Below are positions 8,483 to 16,528 of a DNA stretch of 64,000 nt, one piece after another. Location of the stretch: contig NZ_CP007806.1 of the NCBI RefSeq assembly GCF_000219535.2, forward strand, positions 2,018,501-2,082,500. Direction: 5' to 3'. Source of the DNA: Brevibacillus laterosporus LMG 15441. GTDB taxonomy: Bacteria; Bacillota; Bacilli; Brevibacillales; Brevibacillaceae. Every line of letters begins with the position of its first letter. Within the stretch, counting starts at the first letter, position 1. Made by a program: the position numbers and the translations under genes. Below the pieces are notes generated by a model, which searched no databases, was not told the DNA's origin, and saw nothing but the letters and a program-made list of their open reading frames with translations.

Positions 8483-9583
8483 ATGAATAGAACAATTGCC
8501 ATTCTGGGAGTTGGATTAATAGGAGCTTCCATTGGACTTGCGTTGCGTCAGAACCCTCTCAACAGAATTGTCGGGTTTGATTTACACCAGGAACAATTGG
8601 ACAAGGCAATAGATAAAGGAGTTATCCATTCTGGAAGCACAGACCTGCAACTTGCTGTGCAGGAAGCGGATATTATCTTTATTGCAGCTCCCGTAGAGCA
8701 AATCCATCATCTTATGCGATCAGTTGCTCAATTGCGTTTAAAAGAAGGAACGATTATTACGGATGTAGGGAGCACTAAATATCAGGTAGTACAGAGTGCG
8801 CGCATTTTACGTGAGAAGGGTGTTACGTTTATCGGGGGTCATCCCATGGCAGGATCTCATAAATCAGGAGTAGAAGCAGGAAATGAACGTTTGTTTGAAA
8901 ATGCATTTTATGTGCTTACACCAGATGAAGAGACACCTTTTGAGCAAGTTGAGCTTTTGCAGGAAGTGCTTGAGCCGTTACGTGCAAAGGTCATTGTGCT
9001 ACAGCCTGACGAGCATGATGAAATCGTTGGGGCAATCAGTCATTTTCCTCATTTGATCGCTGCTCTATTAGTCAATCAAGTATCGAAATACAACACACAA
9101 AAACCATGGTATCATCGATTAGCAGCAGGTGGATTTCGTGATATCACTCGTATTGCCTCTAGCAATCCTAAACTGTGGAGAGATGTATTATTAAGCAATA
9201 AGACATATCTGTTACAGATCGCTCGCGATTGGCAGGAGGATTTTACTGCGATTATCCATGCGCTGGAGCAGGAGGATGCAAACGAGATTGAGTCGTTTTT
9301 CCAAGATGCGCGTGAATTCCGTGACTCGATACCGGAACGACGCCCAGGGGCTATTCCAGCTCTACATGATTTATACATGGATATTCCTGACCATCCAGGT
9401 GAGATTGGTAGAATTACCACTTTACTGGGAAGTAAGGAAATTAGTATTACGAACATACAAATCAGAGAAACACGTGAGGACGAATATGGCGCGCTGCGAA
9501 TCAGCTTTCGCAATGAAACAGAGCTGGCAAAAGGCATAGAACTCCTTGGGTATTTTGATTACAATGTGTATCGCAGAGACTAA
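8483..9583 (+). CDS. tyrA: Prephenate dehydrogenase
   Basis: TyrA oxidatively decarboxylates prephenate to 4-hydroxyphenylpyruvate for tyrosine. The 366-aa protein begins with a Rossmann fold ([16 protein letters not shown]), has the [16 protein letters not shown] catalytic region and [11 protein letters not shown]. It ends with an ACT regulatory domain (about residues 295-365, [19 protein letters not shown]). The ribosome binding site is unusually rich in GAG triplets (GGAGTGGAGCGGAG at 8466-8479). It lies between a terminator and aroA in the conserved supraoperon order. Confidence 0.97.
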   Translation: MNRTIAILGVGLIGASIGLALRQNPLNRIVGFDLHQEQLDKAIDKGVIHSGSTDLQLAVQEADIIFIAAPVEQIHHLMRSVAQLRLKEGTIITDVGSTKYQVVQSARILREKGVTFIGGHPMAGSHKSGVEAGNERLFENAFYVLTPDEETPFEQVELLQEVLEPLRAKVIVLQPDEHDEIVGAISHFPHLIAALLVNQVSKYNTQKPWYHRLAAGGFRDITRIASSNPKLWRDVLLSNKTYLLQIARDWQEDFTAIIHALEQEDANEIESFFQDAREFRDSIPERRPGAIPALHDLYMDIPDHPGEIGRITTLLGSKEISITNIQIRETREDEYGALRISFRNETELAKGIELLGYFDYNVYRRD

Positions 9584-9612
9584 AAGAGGGAAGTAAAGAG
9601 AGGAGTAACGTC

Positions 9613-10896
9613 ATGTTAACCATTCAACCAGCTAAGAGAATACAGGGTGAAACACAAGTACCTGGAGATAAGTCGATTTCGCATCGGGCTGTCATGTTTG
9701 GGGCACTGGCAGAGGGAACCACGCATATAAGTGGTTTTTTACAAGGAGCAGATTGCTTGAGTACGATTGATTGTTTTTCCCGTATGGGCGTTGTAATAGC
9801 GCGAGAAGGTGATCGTGTAACAGTTCATGGGAAAGGCTGGTTTGGATTGCAAGAACCGGATCAAAAGCTTGATGTAGGCAACTCGGGTACCACCATTCGT
9901 TTAATGAGTGGTATTTTAGCTACGCAACCATTTCATTGTGTAGTAGAAGGAGATGAATCTATTGCGAAACGTCCGATGCGACGAGTAGTAGGTCCTCTAC
10001 GTGAAATGGGCGCCAAGATAGATGGCCGAAAAAATGGTGAGTTCACCCCGTTATCCATACGTGGAGGCGATTTGAAAGGCATAACTTATACTTCTCCAGT
10101 GGCTAGCGCGCAAATCAAGTCTGCTATTCTCTTAGCTGGCTTGCAAGCTGAAGGAACCACAACTGTTGAAGAACCAAGCGTATCGCGCGATCATACCGAA
10201 CGAATGTTGCGAGCTTTTGGTGTCCAAGTAACCCAATCTGGAAAGAGTGTCAGCGTGCAAGGTGGGCAAAAACTGATTGGTAGAGAGATCAGTGTACCAG
10301 GAGACATTTCATCTGCCGCTTTCTTAATTGCGGCTGTTATGATGCTGCCAGAAAGCGAGCTTCTGATTAAAAACGTAGGAATTAACCCAACACGTACTGG
10401 AATTATTGATGTAGTCCGGGCGATGGGTGGGACTATTGAATTACGCAATGAACGAGTAGTAAACGAGGAACCCGTAGCAGATATTTATGTAGCTCATACA
10501 AAATTGCATGGAACTGTTATTGAAGGTGATCTCATTCCGCGTTTGATTGATGAAATTCCTGTGATTGCTGTAATGGCTACACAAGCCGTAGGAGAAACGA
10601 TTATCCGGGATGCTGCAGAATTAAAAGTGAAGGAGACAGATCGAATTGCAACCGTGGCAAGCCAGCTAGGGAAATTTGGTGCAAAAGTTCAACCGACTGA
10701 TGATGGCATGATCATTACCGGAGAATGCGACTTACACGGCGCGGATATCAACAGTATGGGTGACCATCGTATCGGTATGGCAATGGCTATTGCGGGATTG
10801 GCATCACAAGGTGAAACAATTGTTCGACAAGCTGAAGCAATCGACGTATCGTTTCCTGGCTTTGCTACCTTACTTGCTTCCATTTGTCAGCGGTAA
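9613..10896 (+). CDS. aroA: 5-enolpyruvylshikimate-3-phosphate synthase
   Basis: EPSP synthase (named AroE in B. subtilis) joins PEP to shikimate-3-phosphate. The 427-aa protein has the substrate motifs [43 protein letters not shown], and LKVKETDRI near the C-terminus. Length and both globular halves are complete. It starts 29 nt after tyrA with AAAGAGAGGAG as ribosome binding site. It is the final gene of the supraoperon and is followed by a hairpin terminator. The sequence around the PEP site resembles the Gram-positive class; class typing was not attempted. Confidence 0.97.
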   Translation: MLTIQPAKRIQGETQVPGDKSISHRAVMFGALAEGTTHISGFLQGADCLSTIDCFSRMGVVIAREGDRVTVHGKGWFGLQEPDQKLDVGNSGTTIRLMSGILATQPFHCVVEGDESIAKRPMRRVVGPLREMGAKIDGRKNGEFTPLSIRGGDLKGITYTSPVASAQIKSAILLAGLQAEGTTTVEEPSVSRDHTERMLRAFGVQVTQSGKSVSVQGGQKLIGREISVPGDISSAAFLIAAVMMLPESELLIKNVGINPTRTGIIDVVRAMGGTIELRNERVVNEEPVADIYVAHTKLHGTVIEGDLIPRLIDEIPVIAVMATQAVGETIIRDAAELKVKETDRIATVASQLGKFGAKVQPTDDGMIITGECDLHGADINSMGDHRIGMAMAIAGLASQGETIVRQAEAIDVSFPGFATLLASICQR

Positions 10897-10939
10897 GTGT
10901 AGAGGATTTAATTCAATAAGTTAACAGCGTTTAGTAGGG

Positions 10940-10980
10940 ATAGCTTCTATCATCATTGGTAGGAGCTATTTCTTGTTTAA
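10940..10980 (+). terminator. Terminator after aroA
   Basis: A 12-bp stem with two G-U pairs, ATAGCTTCTATC (10940-10951) and GGTAGGAGCTAT (10958-10969), loop ATCATT, followed by a weak T-rich tail TTCTTGTTT. It marks the end of the aromatic supraoperon. Confidence 0.65.
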
Positions 10981-10993
10981 TGATAGATTTATA

Positions 10994-11019
10994 TGAAACA
11001 ATCGGGGGTCTTAGTCGAA
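10994..11019 (+). promoter_or_regulatory. Candidate ECF-sigma promoter upstream of the DUF4097-like gene
   Basis: TGAAAC (10994-10999), 16-bp spacer, CGAA (11016-11019). The -35 and spacing match the SigW/X/M-type consensus (TGAAAC-N16-CGTA/CGAC/CGTC) with one mismatch in the -10. An extended -10 of sigma-A type (TGCTACAAT, 11057-11065) lies further down, so control could be dual. Confidence 0.35.
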
Positions 11020-11108
11020 GATACGTCCAAGGACTGAGCCGATATCAAATGTGTTATGCTACAATTAAGCCAACGCACAAACGGATGTAGTTTAGAGAGG
11101 AGAAGTTC

Positions 11109-12257
11109 ATGCGTCAGCCGGAAGAAAAACAATCATCTTTACAATCCCACCGCTCGCGTCAAAAGCGGATAGGTCCTTGGCAGTTAGCCATAACTGTTTT
11201 AGCCGTAGGGATTGGTATTCTAGTAGATCAACTTTTTTATACGAACGTTTTAGCAACAGTCTTAAAGTTTTGGCCGTTGCTCCTAATTATCATTGGAGTT
11301 GAATTGATTTTCCGTCAATTATTCCAATCATCTGAGAATAGTCCAGGCTGGAAACTAGATGCTAGTAGCTTGATCCTAATGGTTGTGATTCTTATGGGAG
11401 CAAACGTTTACCAAGCTTTCTCTAATGGAAACATTATGGAGCTAGTAACGAATCGGCTTTATAAGGGGCCTGTGCAATTTGTTACAGTCATGGAAAAGGA
11501 TTTGGAAGTGGCTGATATGAAAACGCTTCGGCTTACAAATGATTTTGGCAAGGTTATGGTAGAGGGTGCGGCGGATGGACGTTTTCATATTCGTGTTGAT
11601 GGGAATGTGAAAGCTGATTCGAAGCAAGAGGCCCAGCAAAGAGCCAAGGATATAGAAGTAAGTGTGGAACAAGGACAAGAAACCAGTATAGAGATCAGAG
11701 ATAACTATAATAAGGCTAGAGATTTAACCTTATATGTGATGGTTCCCGAAAATACGGAGATTATCTCTGAGGTAAAAGCAGGTGTAACGGACATTAAGAA
11801 GGTAAGGAAAGCAGATGTGAAATCAGATGCAGGTAAGGTTACGGTTTCTGATATTACCGAACAGCTAAAAGTCAGTTCTAACGCAGGTGCTATTGAGGCG
11901 ACGAACATTTCGAATACAACACTCCGTTCAAATGTAGGAATGATTACGGTGAGCGGATCAGTGCAAGGAACGCTGGATGTAGGAAATGATGCCGGTAAAA
12001 TTAATGTATCAAGTGATGTAGTTCTCAATGGACCATGGCAACTGCACTCGGATTTAGGGGCTGTTATGATACATATCCCAAAAGAGAGTCAGGTGACCTT
12101 AACAGCAAGTACCAAGTTAGGAAGTATTACAGGGAATGAGTTAGAAGTTGAACGGAGCGGAGCAAGTGTCAAGACGGTCAAAACCTTGGGAGATGGGACC
12201 TTTCCGATCCAGGTATCAACTGATTTAGGAAGTATCACGTTTGATGCTACACGATAA
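11109..12257 (+). CDS. Membrane protein with LiaF/DUF4097-like beta domain
   Basis: A 382-aa protein of unknown exact function. Three hydrophobic segments are visible at about residues 23-42, 49-67 and 86-103, after a basic, soluble N-terminus; the FWPLLLIIIGVELIF pattern resembles LiaI/LiaF-type membrane domains. The rest (about 130-382) is a repetitive beta-rich region with recurring turns such as LTNDFGKVMVEG, VKSDAGKVTVSD, VGNDAGKINVSS and STDLGSITFDA, typical of DUF4097 adhesin-like beta solenoids. With a cytoplasmic N-terminus and three passes, the beta domain would face outward. LiaF-related proteins act in cell-envelope stress sensing, which fits the ECF-like promoter and the sigma/anti-sigma pair nearby. 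It stands alone between terminators. Confidence 0.75.
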   Translation: MRQPEEKQSSLQSHRSRQKRIGPWQLAITVLAVGIGILVDQLFYTNVLATVLKFWPLLLIIIGVELIFRQLFQSSENSPGWKLDASSLILMVVILMGANVYQAFSNGNIMELVTNRLYKGPVQFVTVMEKDLEVADMKTLRLTNDFGKVMVEGAADGRFHIRVDGNVKADSKQEAQQRAKDIEVSVEQGQETSIEIRDNYNKARDLTLYVMVPENTEIISEVKAGVTDIKKVRKADVKSDAGKVTVSDITEQLKVSSNAGAIEATNISNTTLRSNVGMITVSGSVQGTLDVGNDAGKINVSSDVVLNGPWQLHSDLGAVMIHIPKESQVTLTASTKLGSITGNELEVERSGASVKTVKTLGDGTFPIQVSTDLGSITFDATR

Positions 12258-12264
12258 TGAAATA

Positions 12265-12315
12265 AACCCCAGTAATGGAAAGAATTTTGTAAATAAAGCT
12301 CTCCTTACTGGGGTT
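12265..12315 (+). terminator. Terminator after the DUF4097-like gene
   Basis: A perfect 11-bp stem, AACCCCAGTAA (12265-12275) with TTACTGGGGTT (12305-12315), encloses a 29-nt loop and is followed by CTATTTCTTT. Confidence 0.7.
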
Positions 12316-12369
12316 CTATTTCTTTATAAAATACGTACTTTTCAAAAATATACTCACGATAAAAAGAGT

Positions 12370-12397
12370 TTGACAAGTTACTAAATATGGGTATAAT
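12370..12397 (+). promoter_or_regulatory. Perfect-hexamer sigma-A promoter of a candidate small RNA
   Basis: TTGACA (12370-12375), 16-bp spacer, TATAAT (12392-12397). Both hexamers are exact consensus, the best such pair in the window. No coding sequence follows before the strong terminator at 12456-12498. Confidence 0.75.
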
Positions 12398-12403
12398 TAG
12401 AAG

Positions 12404-12498
12404 TACAGTATGGTTTCTCTCCACTCCTATCCAAATATTTTGCACAAGTGTGCTACCGTTGATTGAATGCGCTTTCATTCGATCAACGGTTTTTTTTT
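12404..12498 (+). ncRNA. Candidate ~95-nt small RNA
   Basis: The interval from the predicted start (about 12404) to the end of a strong terminator forms a compact transcription unit without a credible reading frame. The 3' hairpin pairs CCGTTGATTGAATG (12456-12469) with CATTCGATCAACGG (12476-12489) and runs into nine T residues (12490-12498). The 5' half is unstructured and pyrimidine-rich (TTTCTCTCCACTCCTATCC around 12413-12431), a layout seen in Gram-positive trans-acting sRNAs that bind Shine-Dalgarno regions. An alternative is an attenuated leader of the gene at 12600. The rest of the 342-nt gap holds the terminator at 12265 and an imperfect inverted repeat at 12560-12579. Confidence 0.5.
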
Positions 12499-12559
12499 GA
12501 ATCGAATGGTCTGAAGCCTAAAATCTTGGGAATAATCATCGAAATTTCACATATGCTCG

Positions 12560-12579
12560 TAGTAAAGATAATCTTACTA
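12560..12579. repeat. Imperfect inverted repeat upstream of the 12600 gene
   Basis: TAGTAA-A-GAT / ATC-TTACTA arms separated by one base, ending 20 nt before the start codon. It could be an operator or a small hairpin; no known site was recognised. Confidence 0.35.
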
Positions 12580-12599
12580 AGATATAGAGGGGGACGAGC

Positions 12600-13736
12600 A
12601 TGGATGGGCTTCTCACGATAATTCGTAACGCTTCAGTTGTTACACAGCATGCGGTGAAACAAACGGATATTTGGATTCAAAACGGTAAAATTGTGCGCAC
12701 TCATCCAGATACATTGCGCAGAGAATGGAGTAGTGGACAAGCTAGAGTAGAAATTGATGCTTCCGATTATTATATTTTGCCTGGATTTTTGCAGGTAATG
12801 AAAGCACATTCACTCCATTATCGGCCTACCCAATCGTACGTTCAGCAGATCCAAATGCTAGTCGAACAAGGAATTACAACATTTATTGATACAATTAAGA
12901 TAGGCAAATGGATGGATAAGTCACAATGCATGTACCAGCTATCCCCCCATTACAATAGTCCACTTGATTATGCAGTTCGAATCGAAATCATGGCTTCTGA
13001 GTGCCATTACGATCGGATTCGGCAATTAATAAAACAAGGTTTCCGTCTCATCCAAATTGTAGTGTGTACAGTAGAAGAAGTGCACCGAATTAACTGGAAT
13101 AGCCTATATCCGCTCCTTCTGCAGGAGAGAGTGTCATTGCATTTGCACATTTTGGGTGAAACCATTTCCCAAGAAGATCGTCAAATTATCATAGAAGCAT
13201 GGTTGCAATATTGCCATTATGGAAAAATTCGCACCTGCATAAATGAAAATCAAACAAAAGACGTAATAAATGAAGCGATTTCTTTTTATCATCTCCAGCC
13301 GGTTGGGAAACTTGAAGAAAAACAGAAAGAGCATGGATGGATATTGAAGCACTTAAGAAATTGGTATTCGCACCATTCGTTATATGCTTCAATCAAGGAG
13401 TTAACTGTCCCATCACAATTTTGGGCGCGTGGACAAGCAGAGCGAATCCTGTCCTTAACAGTACGGCTAGCTTCGACGAACGTTGCAAAGCTGGCTGGCT
13501 GCTATCCGGTTAAAGGAAGCTTGTTGCCAGGTGCAGATGCTGATTTATTGTTCCTAAAAAAAGACAAATGGTTGACAAATCATTCTATTTCCACTATGCT
13601 CAATCTTAGCGAAGTATGTAATCCTGTGAGAGTTATGTCGAAAGGCGTCTTTATTTATCAGAACGGTACTCATCATTCGACAATTGGTGCAGGAAAACAT
13701 CTGAGGCCATTACGGCCATATAACTACGCGATGTAA
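12600..13736 (+). CDS. Degenerate amidohydrolase-superfamily protein
   Basis: A 378-aa protein shaped like cyclic amidohydrolases (hydantoinase/dihydroorotase group). The N-terminal composite beta domain (IIRNASVVTQHAVKQTDIWI, QNGKIVR) and the C-terminal part (ASTNVAKLAGCYPVKGSLLPG, ADADLLFLKK, NPVRVMSKGVFIYQNG) are well preserved. The catalytic core is not. Where active members have PGFIDxHxH, this protein reads LPGFLQVMKAH, so the metal-binding HxH is gone, and no carbamylated-lysine site or catalytic aspartate context is recognisable. It is probably a non-enzymatic or structural relative rather than a recent pseudogene, because the frame is intact. GAGGGGGACGAGC precedes the ATG. Expressed alone between terminators; function unknown. 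Confidence 0.7.
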   Translation: MDGLLTIIRNASVVTQHAVKQTDIWIQNGKIVRTHPDTLRREWSSGQARVEIDASDYYILPGFLQVMKAHSLHYRPTQSYVQQIQMLVEQGITTFIDTIKIGKWMDKSQCMYQLSPHYNSPLDYAVRIEIMASECHYDRIRQLIKQGFRLIQIVVCTVEEVHRINWNSLYPLLLQERVSLHLHILGETISQEDRQIIIEAWLQYCHYGKIRTCINENQTKDVINEAISFYHLQPVGKLEEKQKEHGWILKHLRNWYSHHSLYASIKELTVPSQFWARGQAERILSLTVRLASTNVAKLAGCYPVKGSLLPGADADLLFLKKDKWLTNHSISTMLNLSEVCNPVRVMSKGVFIYQNGTHHSTIGAGKHLRPLRPYNYAM

Positions 13737-13755
13737 CCCCGTCATGGGGTTTTTT
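13735..13755 (+). terminator. Terminator after the amidohydrolase-like gene
   Basis: AACCCC (13735-13740), loop GTCAT, GGGGTT (13746-13751) and T tract; the hairpin overlaps the TAA stop codon. Confidence 0.8.
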
Positions 13756-13919
13756 CATACTGTTCTTACTATGATGAAGTCCCCTGTTTTTCTTCTTAGT
13801 TACTCTACGTAGGCTACTTTTGCATAAGAAATGGTGAGTTGTAGAACGCGTCCCTTCAGAAGGGCTATGCTTTTCCTGAAGGCGGATTCTTCATCGCTGA
13901 AAAAGTTTATGCCTTTTCC

Positions 13920-13947
13920 GCAACTTTTGGTGATCTGCGTGGTCTAA
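13920..13947 (+). promoter_or_regulatory. Candidate ECF-type promoter upstream of the sigma factor
   Basis: GCAACTT (13920-13926), 16-bp spacer, TCTAA (13943-13947) resembles extracytoplasmic-function sigma promoters with an AAC-type -35 element. ECF sigma genes are commonly autoregulated, so a site here is expected, but the match is only suggestive. Confidence 0.25.
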
Positions 13948-14002
13948 TTTAGTGCATGGGTCACTGGGGAGTTTGGAATCGCTTAGGAGGTAAACCTAGT
14001 CA

Positions 14003-14596
14003 ATGACCGATTCCCAGTTAATTCGCGAAATAAAAGAGGGCAATATTGAGAGTTATGCCGAGCTGATACGTCGGTATGAAAGGAAAATCTTGACCTTTGT
14101 TGCTCATATGCTTCGCCAAGCACATCTGGAGCATATAGCCGAGGACATTTGTCAAGAAACCTTTTACAAAGCGTATAAAAGCCTTCATTCTTTCCGAGAT
14201 GTGGAAGCTACATTTTCAACATGGCTGTATACCATTGCTCGCAACACCGTATTGAGTGAATTGCGTAAAAGTCGTAACGCTGACGTTTATTTGGAAGATA
14301 GTGTCCAGGTTCCAAGCATTTCTTTTGAACGGCTCCCTGAACAACAATTGTTGCAAACAGAGCGTGAGGATCTGGTGAGACAAGCGATTAATAATCTTCC
14401 CGAAAAACAACGGTCGGCGCTTATTTTACGTGAGTATGAGCAACTGGATTACAATGAAATTGCCAAAATCCTCGATCTTACGGTTAGTTCGGTTAAATCT
14501 CTTTTATTTCGGGCTAGACAAAGCATTAAATTACAATTGGAATCCTATTTTATCGATTCTCAATTGGAAGAAGCTGAAGGGATGAGTAAGCGATGA
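14003..14596 (+). CDS. ECF-family RNA polymerase sigma factor (SigW-like)
   Basis: A 197-aa sigma-70 family protein with only regions 2 and 4. Region 2 spans about residues 18-90 (core binding YERKILTFVAHML, DICQETFYKAYKSL, and -10 recognition TFSTWLYTIARN). Region 4 spans about 125-185 with the helix-turn-helix LDYNEIAKILDLTVSSVKSLLFRAR. Such factors redirect RNA polymerase to envelope-stress genes. TAGGAGGTAA lies 10 nt before the ATG. The stop overlaps the start of the next gene, a membrane zinc-finger anti-sigma factor, so the pair is co-translated. Which of SigW/SigX/SigV it corresponds to cannot be settled by eye, so no symbol is given. Confidence 0.92.
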   Translation: MTDSQLIREIKEGNIESYAELIRRYERKILTFVAHMLRQAHLEHIAEDICQETFYKAYKSLHSFRDVEATFSTWLYTIARNTVLSELRKSRNADVYLEDSVQVPSISFERLPEQQLLQTEREDLVRQAINNLPEKQRSALILREYEQLDYNEIAKILDLTVSSVKSLLFRARQSIKLQLESYFIDSQLEEAEGMSKR

Positions 14597-15243
14597 GGTG
14601 CGATGAAGCACAAGAAATGTTACATGACTATGCACAGGGTGATTTGCCAGAGTTATCGGAGCGCAGGCTTCAGAACCATCTGGCCTGTTGTGACTCCTGT
14701 CATTCTAAATATGATGTATTACTAGATAGCGACAAATTCATACAAATGCATAAAGATGACTACATAGCTAATCCACCTGCCACTTCGATTGTAGATGCCG
14801 TCATGGCACGCATTTTATCAGAAGAGAAATGGGCCATTCCGATTGGGAAAAAAGTGTTTACATTAACCGTGCGTATGCGACGTATTGGACTTAGTGTGGC
14901 CATGGTACTTTTAATGATATGTTCCTTCACTCTTTATCATAATTCAGATGACAATCTTAATTCGTTTGTACCTTATACTGCAAAAGCAGAAGCTCTGTCC
15001 TCTGATAATGTCAAATCTGAAGTAAGTACTGCCTCTGAATCAGATCAAAATGTGGTATTTCAGTCAATTGATTCTGGCGGTGAAACAACGGCTCCGTTAA
15101 TAAAACAACAAAAAGAGATGCGTGTTAATGTGATTACCTCTGATATGGAACCATCGTCGAATAAACCAAATTATAGTGTCATTTTAAGCTTTTTTGGGAT
15201 TTTAATTACGGTTTTGACTATGAGCTGGTTTACAAGAGCTTAA
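14593..15243 (+). CDS. Membrane anti-sigma factor with zinc-binding ZAS motif
   Basis: A 216-aa protein. The N-terminal cytoplasmic domain carries the zinc-associated anti-sigma motif H29-x3-C33-x2-C36 (HLACCDSC), expected to hold the adjacent ECF sigma factor inactive. A membrane segment lies at about residues 98-115. About 75 polar residues follow outside, and a second hydrophobic segment (about 193-212, SVILSFFGILITVLTMSWF) ends the protein. The two-pass form, placing a short TRA tail inside, is less common than the single-pass RsiW type. RsiW-like proteins are released by stepwise proteolysis; whether this applies is unknown. It overlaps the sigma gene by 4 nt and is followed by a terminator. 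Confidence 0.88.
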   Translation: MRCDEAQEMLHDYAQGDLPELSERRLQNHLACCDSCHSKYDVLLDSDKFIQMHKDDYIANPPATSIVDAVMARILSEEKWAIPIGKKVFTLTVRMRRIGLSVAMVLLMICSFTLYHNSDDNLNSFVPYTAKAEALSSDNVKSEVSTASESDQNVVFQSIDSGGETTAPLIKQQKEMRVNVITSDMEPSSNKPNYSVILSFFGILITVLTMSWFTRA

Positions 15244-15267
15244 AATCATATAAAATAAAGGAAAAAG

Positions 15268-15290
15268 GACCGTCATTTTGACGGTCTTTT
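15268..15290 (+). terminator. Terminator after the sigma/anti-sigma operon
   Basis: GACCGTCA (15268-15275) pairs with TGACGGTC (15279-15286), 3-nt loop, then TTTT. Confidence 0.85.
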
Positions 15291-15321
15291 ATCGCTTAGT
15301 TATAGAAATGGGGTGTTTCGC

Positions 15322-16269
15322 ATGCCAAAAAAATGGCTGCGTATCATTGAGGAAGCTGTTAATAAAATCGAAAATGATGAAATGGAACTTGGATTGCAAG
15401 TTTTACATAAAATAGGTGAACACGGCAAAGAAATTCCTGAAGTAATGTTCTGTTTGGCAGATGTCTGGTATGGACTTGGACATAATCAGGAAGCAATTAA
15501 GATCATTCGAGATTTGCTAGCAAATCCCACTATACCAAAAGAGATGGATCAGGAAGCCAAAATTATGGCTGCGGAGATTGCGTTAGACGAAGCAGACTAC
15601 GATGCTGCCCATGAATATCTGTATGCGCTTAAAGAGGAAGGCTATGAAGAGATTCAATTGTATCTCCTGCTGGCTGACTTGTATGCTATCCAGGATTTAG
15701 AAGAGGTAGCTGTAAAGTATTTAAAAATTGCTCACGAACGTGATCCAGATAATGAAGAATTGCGAGCGGCTTTAAGCGAGATGTATATGAAAACAGGCGA
15801 GGTGCAGGAAGCCATAAACCTGTTAGATGAAATTTCTGAAACCACGTTCCATGCGCTTGTATTAAAAGCACGTACATTTGCTCAGCAGGGTCAATTTGAA
15901 GAAGCCTATCAACTCTATACAAAGGCAGTGCAGTACGAGCAATTACCAGAGGTTGTATATGGCTGTGCTTTGATGTCTTTCTATACCGATAAATGGGAAG
16001 AAGCAGAGCGCTATATTCAGCTCTTGATTGCGATTGATGAAGAATATGTCATCGCCTACCCGCTGCATAGTGATATTTTATTATCCCAAGGAAAGACAGA
16101 AGCAGCGATTGATGCGCTGAAAAAGTATGTAGATCTTTCTGGTTTTGATGTAGAACATATCCGCCGTTTAACAGCTCTATTAATGCAGGCTGGTCGTTAT
16201 GAGGAATCAAAAGAATATCAGAAGTTATTGGAGCAATGGGATTTACAAGAAGAGACAAACGAAGAATAA
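15322..16269 (+). CDS. ypiA: TPR-repeat protein, YpiA-like
   Basis: A 315-aa tetratricopeptide-repeat protein, helical throughout, with repeat signatures such as ADVWYGLGHNQEAIKIIRDL, AALSEMYMKTGEVQEAINLL and ARTFAQQGQFEEAYQLYTKA. It lacks a signal peptide or membrane segment, so it is cytoplasmic. The position after the aro genes and before ypiB/ypiF/qcr matches ypiA of B. subtilis, whose role is not well defined. The ATG at 15322 is preferred to the GTG at 15313 because GGGGTG (15310-15315) sits 6 nt before it. No enzyme domain is visible; a scaffold or chaperone-like role is inferred only from the repeats. Confidence 0.85.
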   Translation: MPKKWLRIIEEAVNKIENDEMELGLQVLHKIGEHGKEIPEVMFCLADVWYGLGHNQEAIKIIRDLLANPTIPKEMDQEAKIMAAEIALDEADYDAAHEYLYALKEEGYEEIQLYLLLADLYAIQDLEEVAVKYLKIAHERDPDNEELRAALSEMYMKTGEVQEAINLLDEISETTFHALVLKARTFAQQGQFEEAYQLYTKAVQYEQLPEVVYGCALMSFYTDKWEEAERYIQLLIAIDEEYVIAYPLHSDILLSQGKTEAAIDALKKYVDLSGFDVEHIRRLTALLMQAGRYEESKEYQKLLEQWDLQEETNEE

Positions 16270-16347
16270 ATCAGCAGGCTGAGTTGAAGGTAATCAAACG
16301 GCCTGATTGGACTTCATTAGCAGTTTTCTACTTCCCATGCCATTTAC

Positions 16348-16376
16348 AAAGCACAGTGAAAGCTGTGCTTTTTTTA
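16348..16376 (+). terminator. Terminator after ypiA
   Basis: AAAGCACAG (16348-16356), loop TGAAAG, CTGTGCTTT (16363-16371), with T residues continuing to about 16375. Confidence 0.85.
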
Positions 16377-16528
16377 TTTGTCGCATCACCTAATAGGCTC
16401 AATTGCATTCGAATAATGATTTGATATGTATCCAAGGTTTTCTTTATCAAAATGATTGGAGCAGGTTTAATCCGAGAATGAACTGGGCAACAATGGATGT
16501 AAATCTGCAAAGTAAGAAGGGATGCGCA

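Noticed and set aside
16403-16528. 42-codon N-terminal extension of the 16529 gene
   Set aside because: No ribosome binding site, begins 27 nt after the ypiA terminator, and the composition differs from the rest of the protein.
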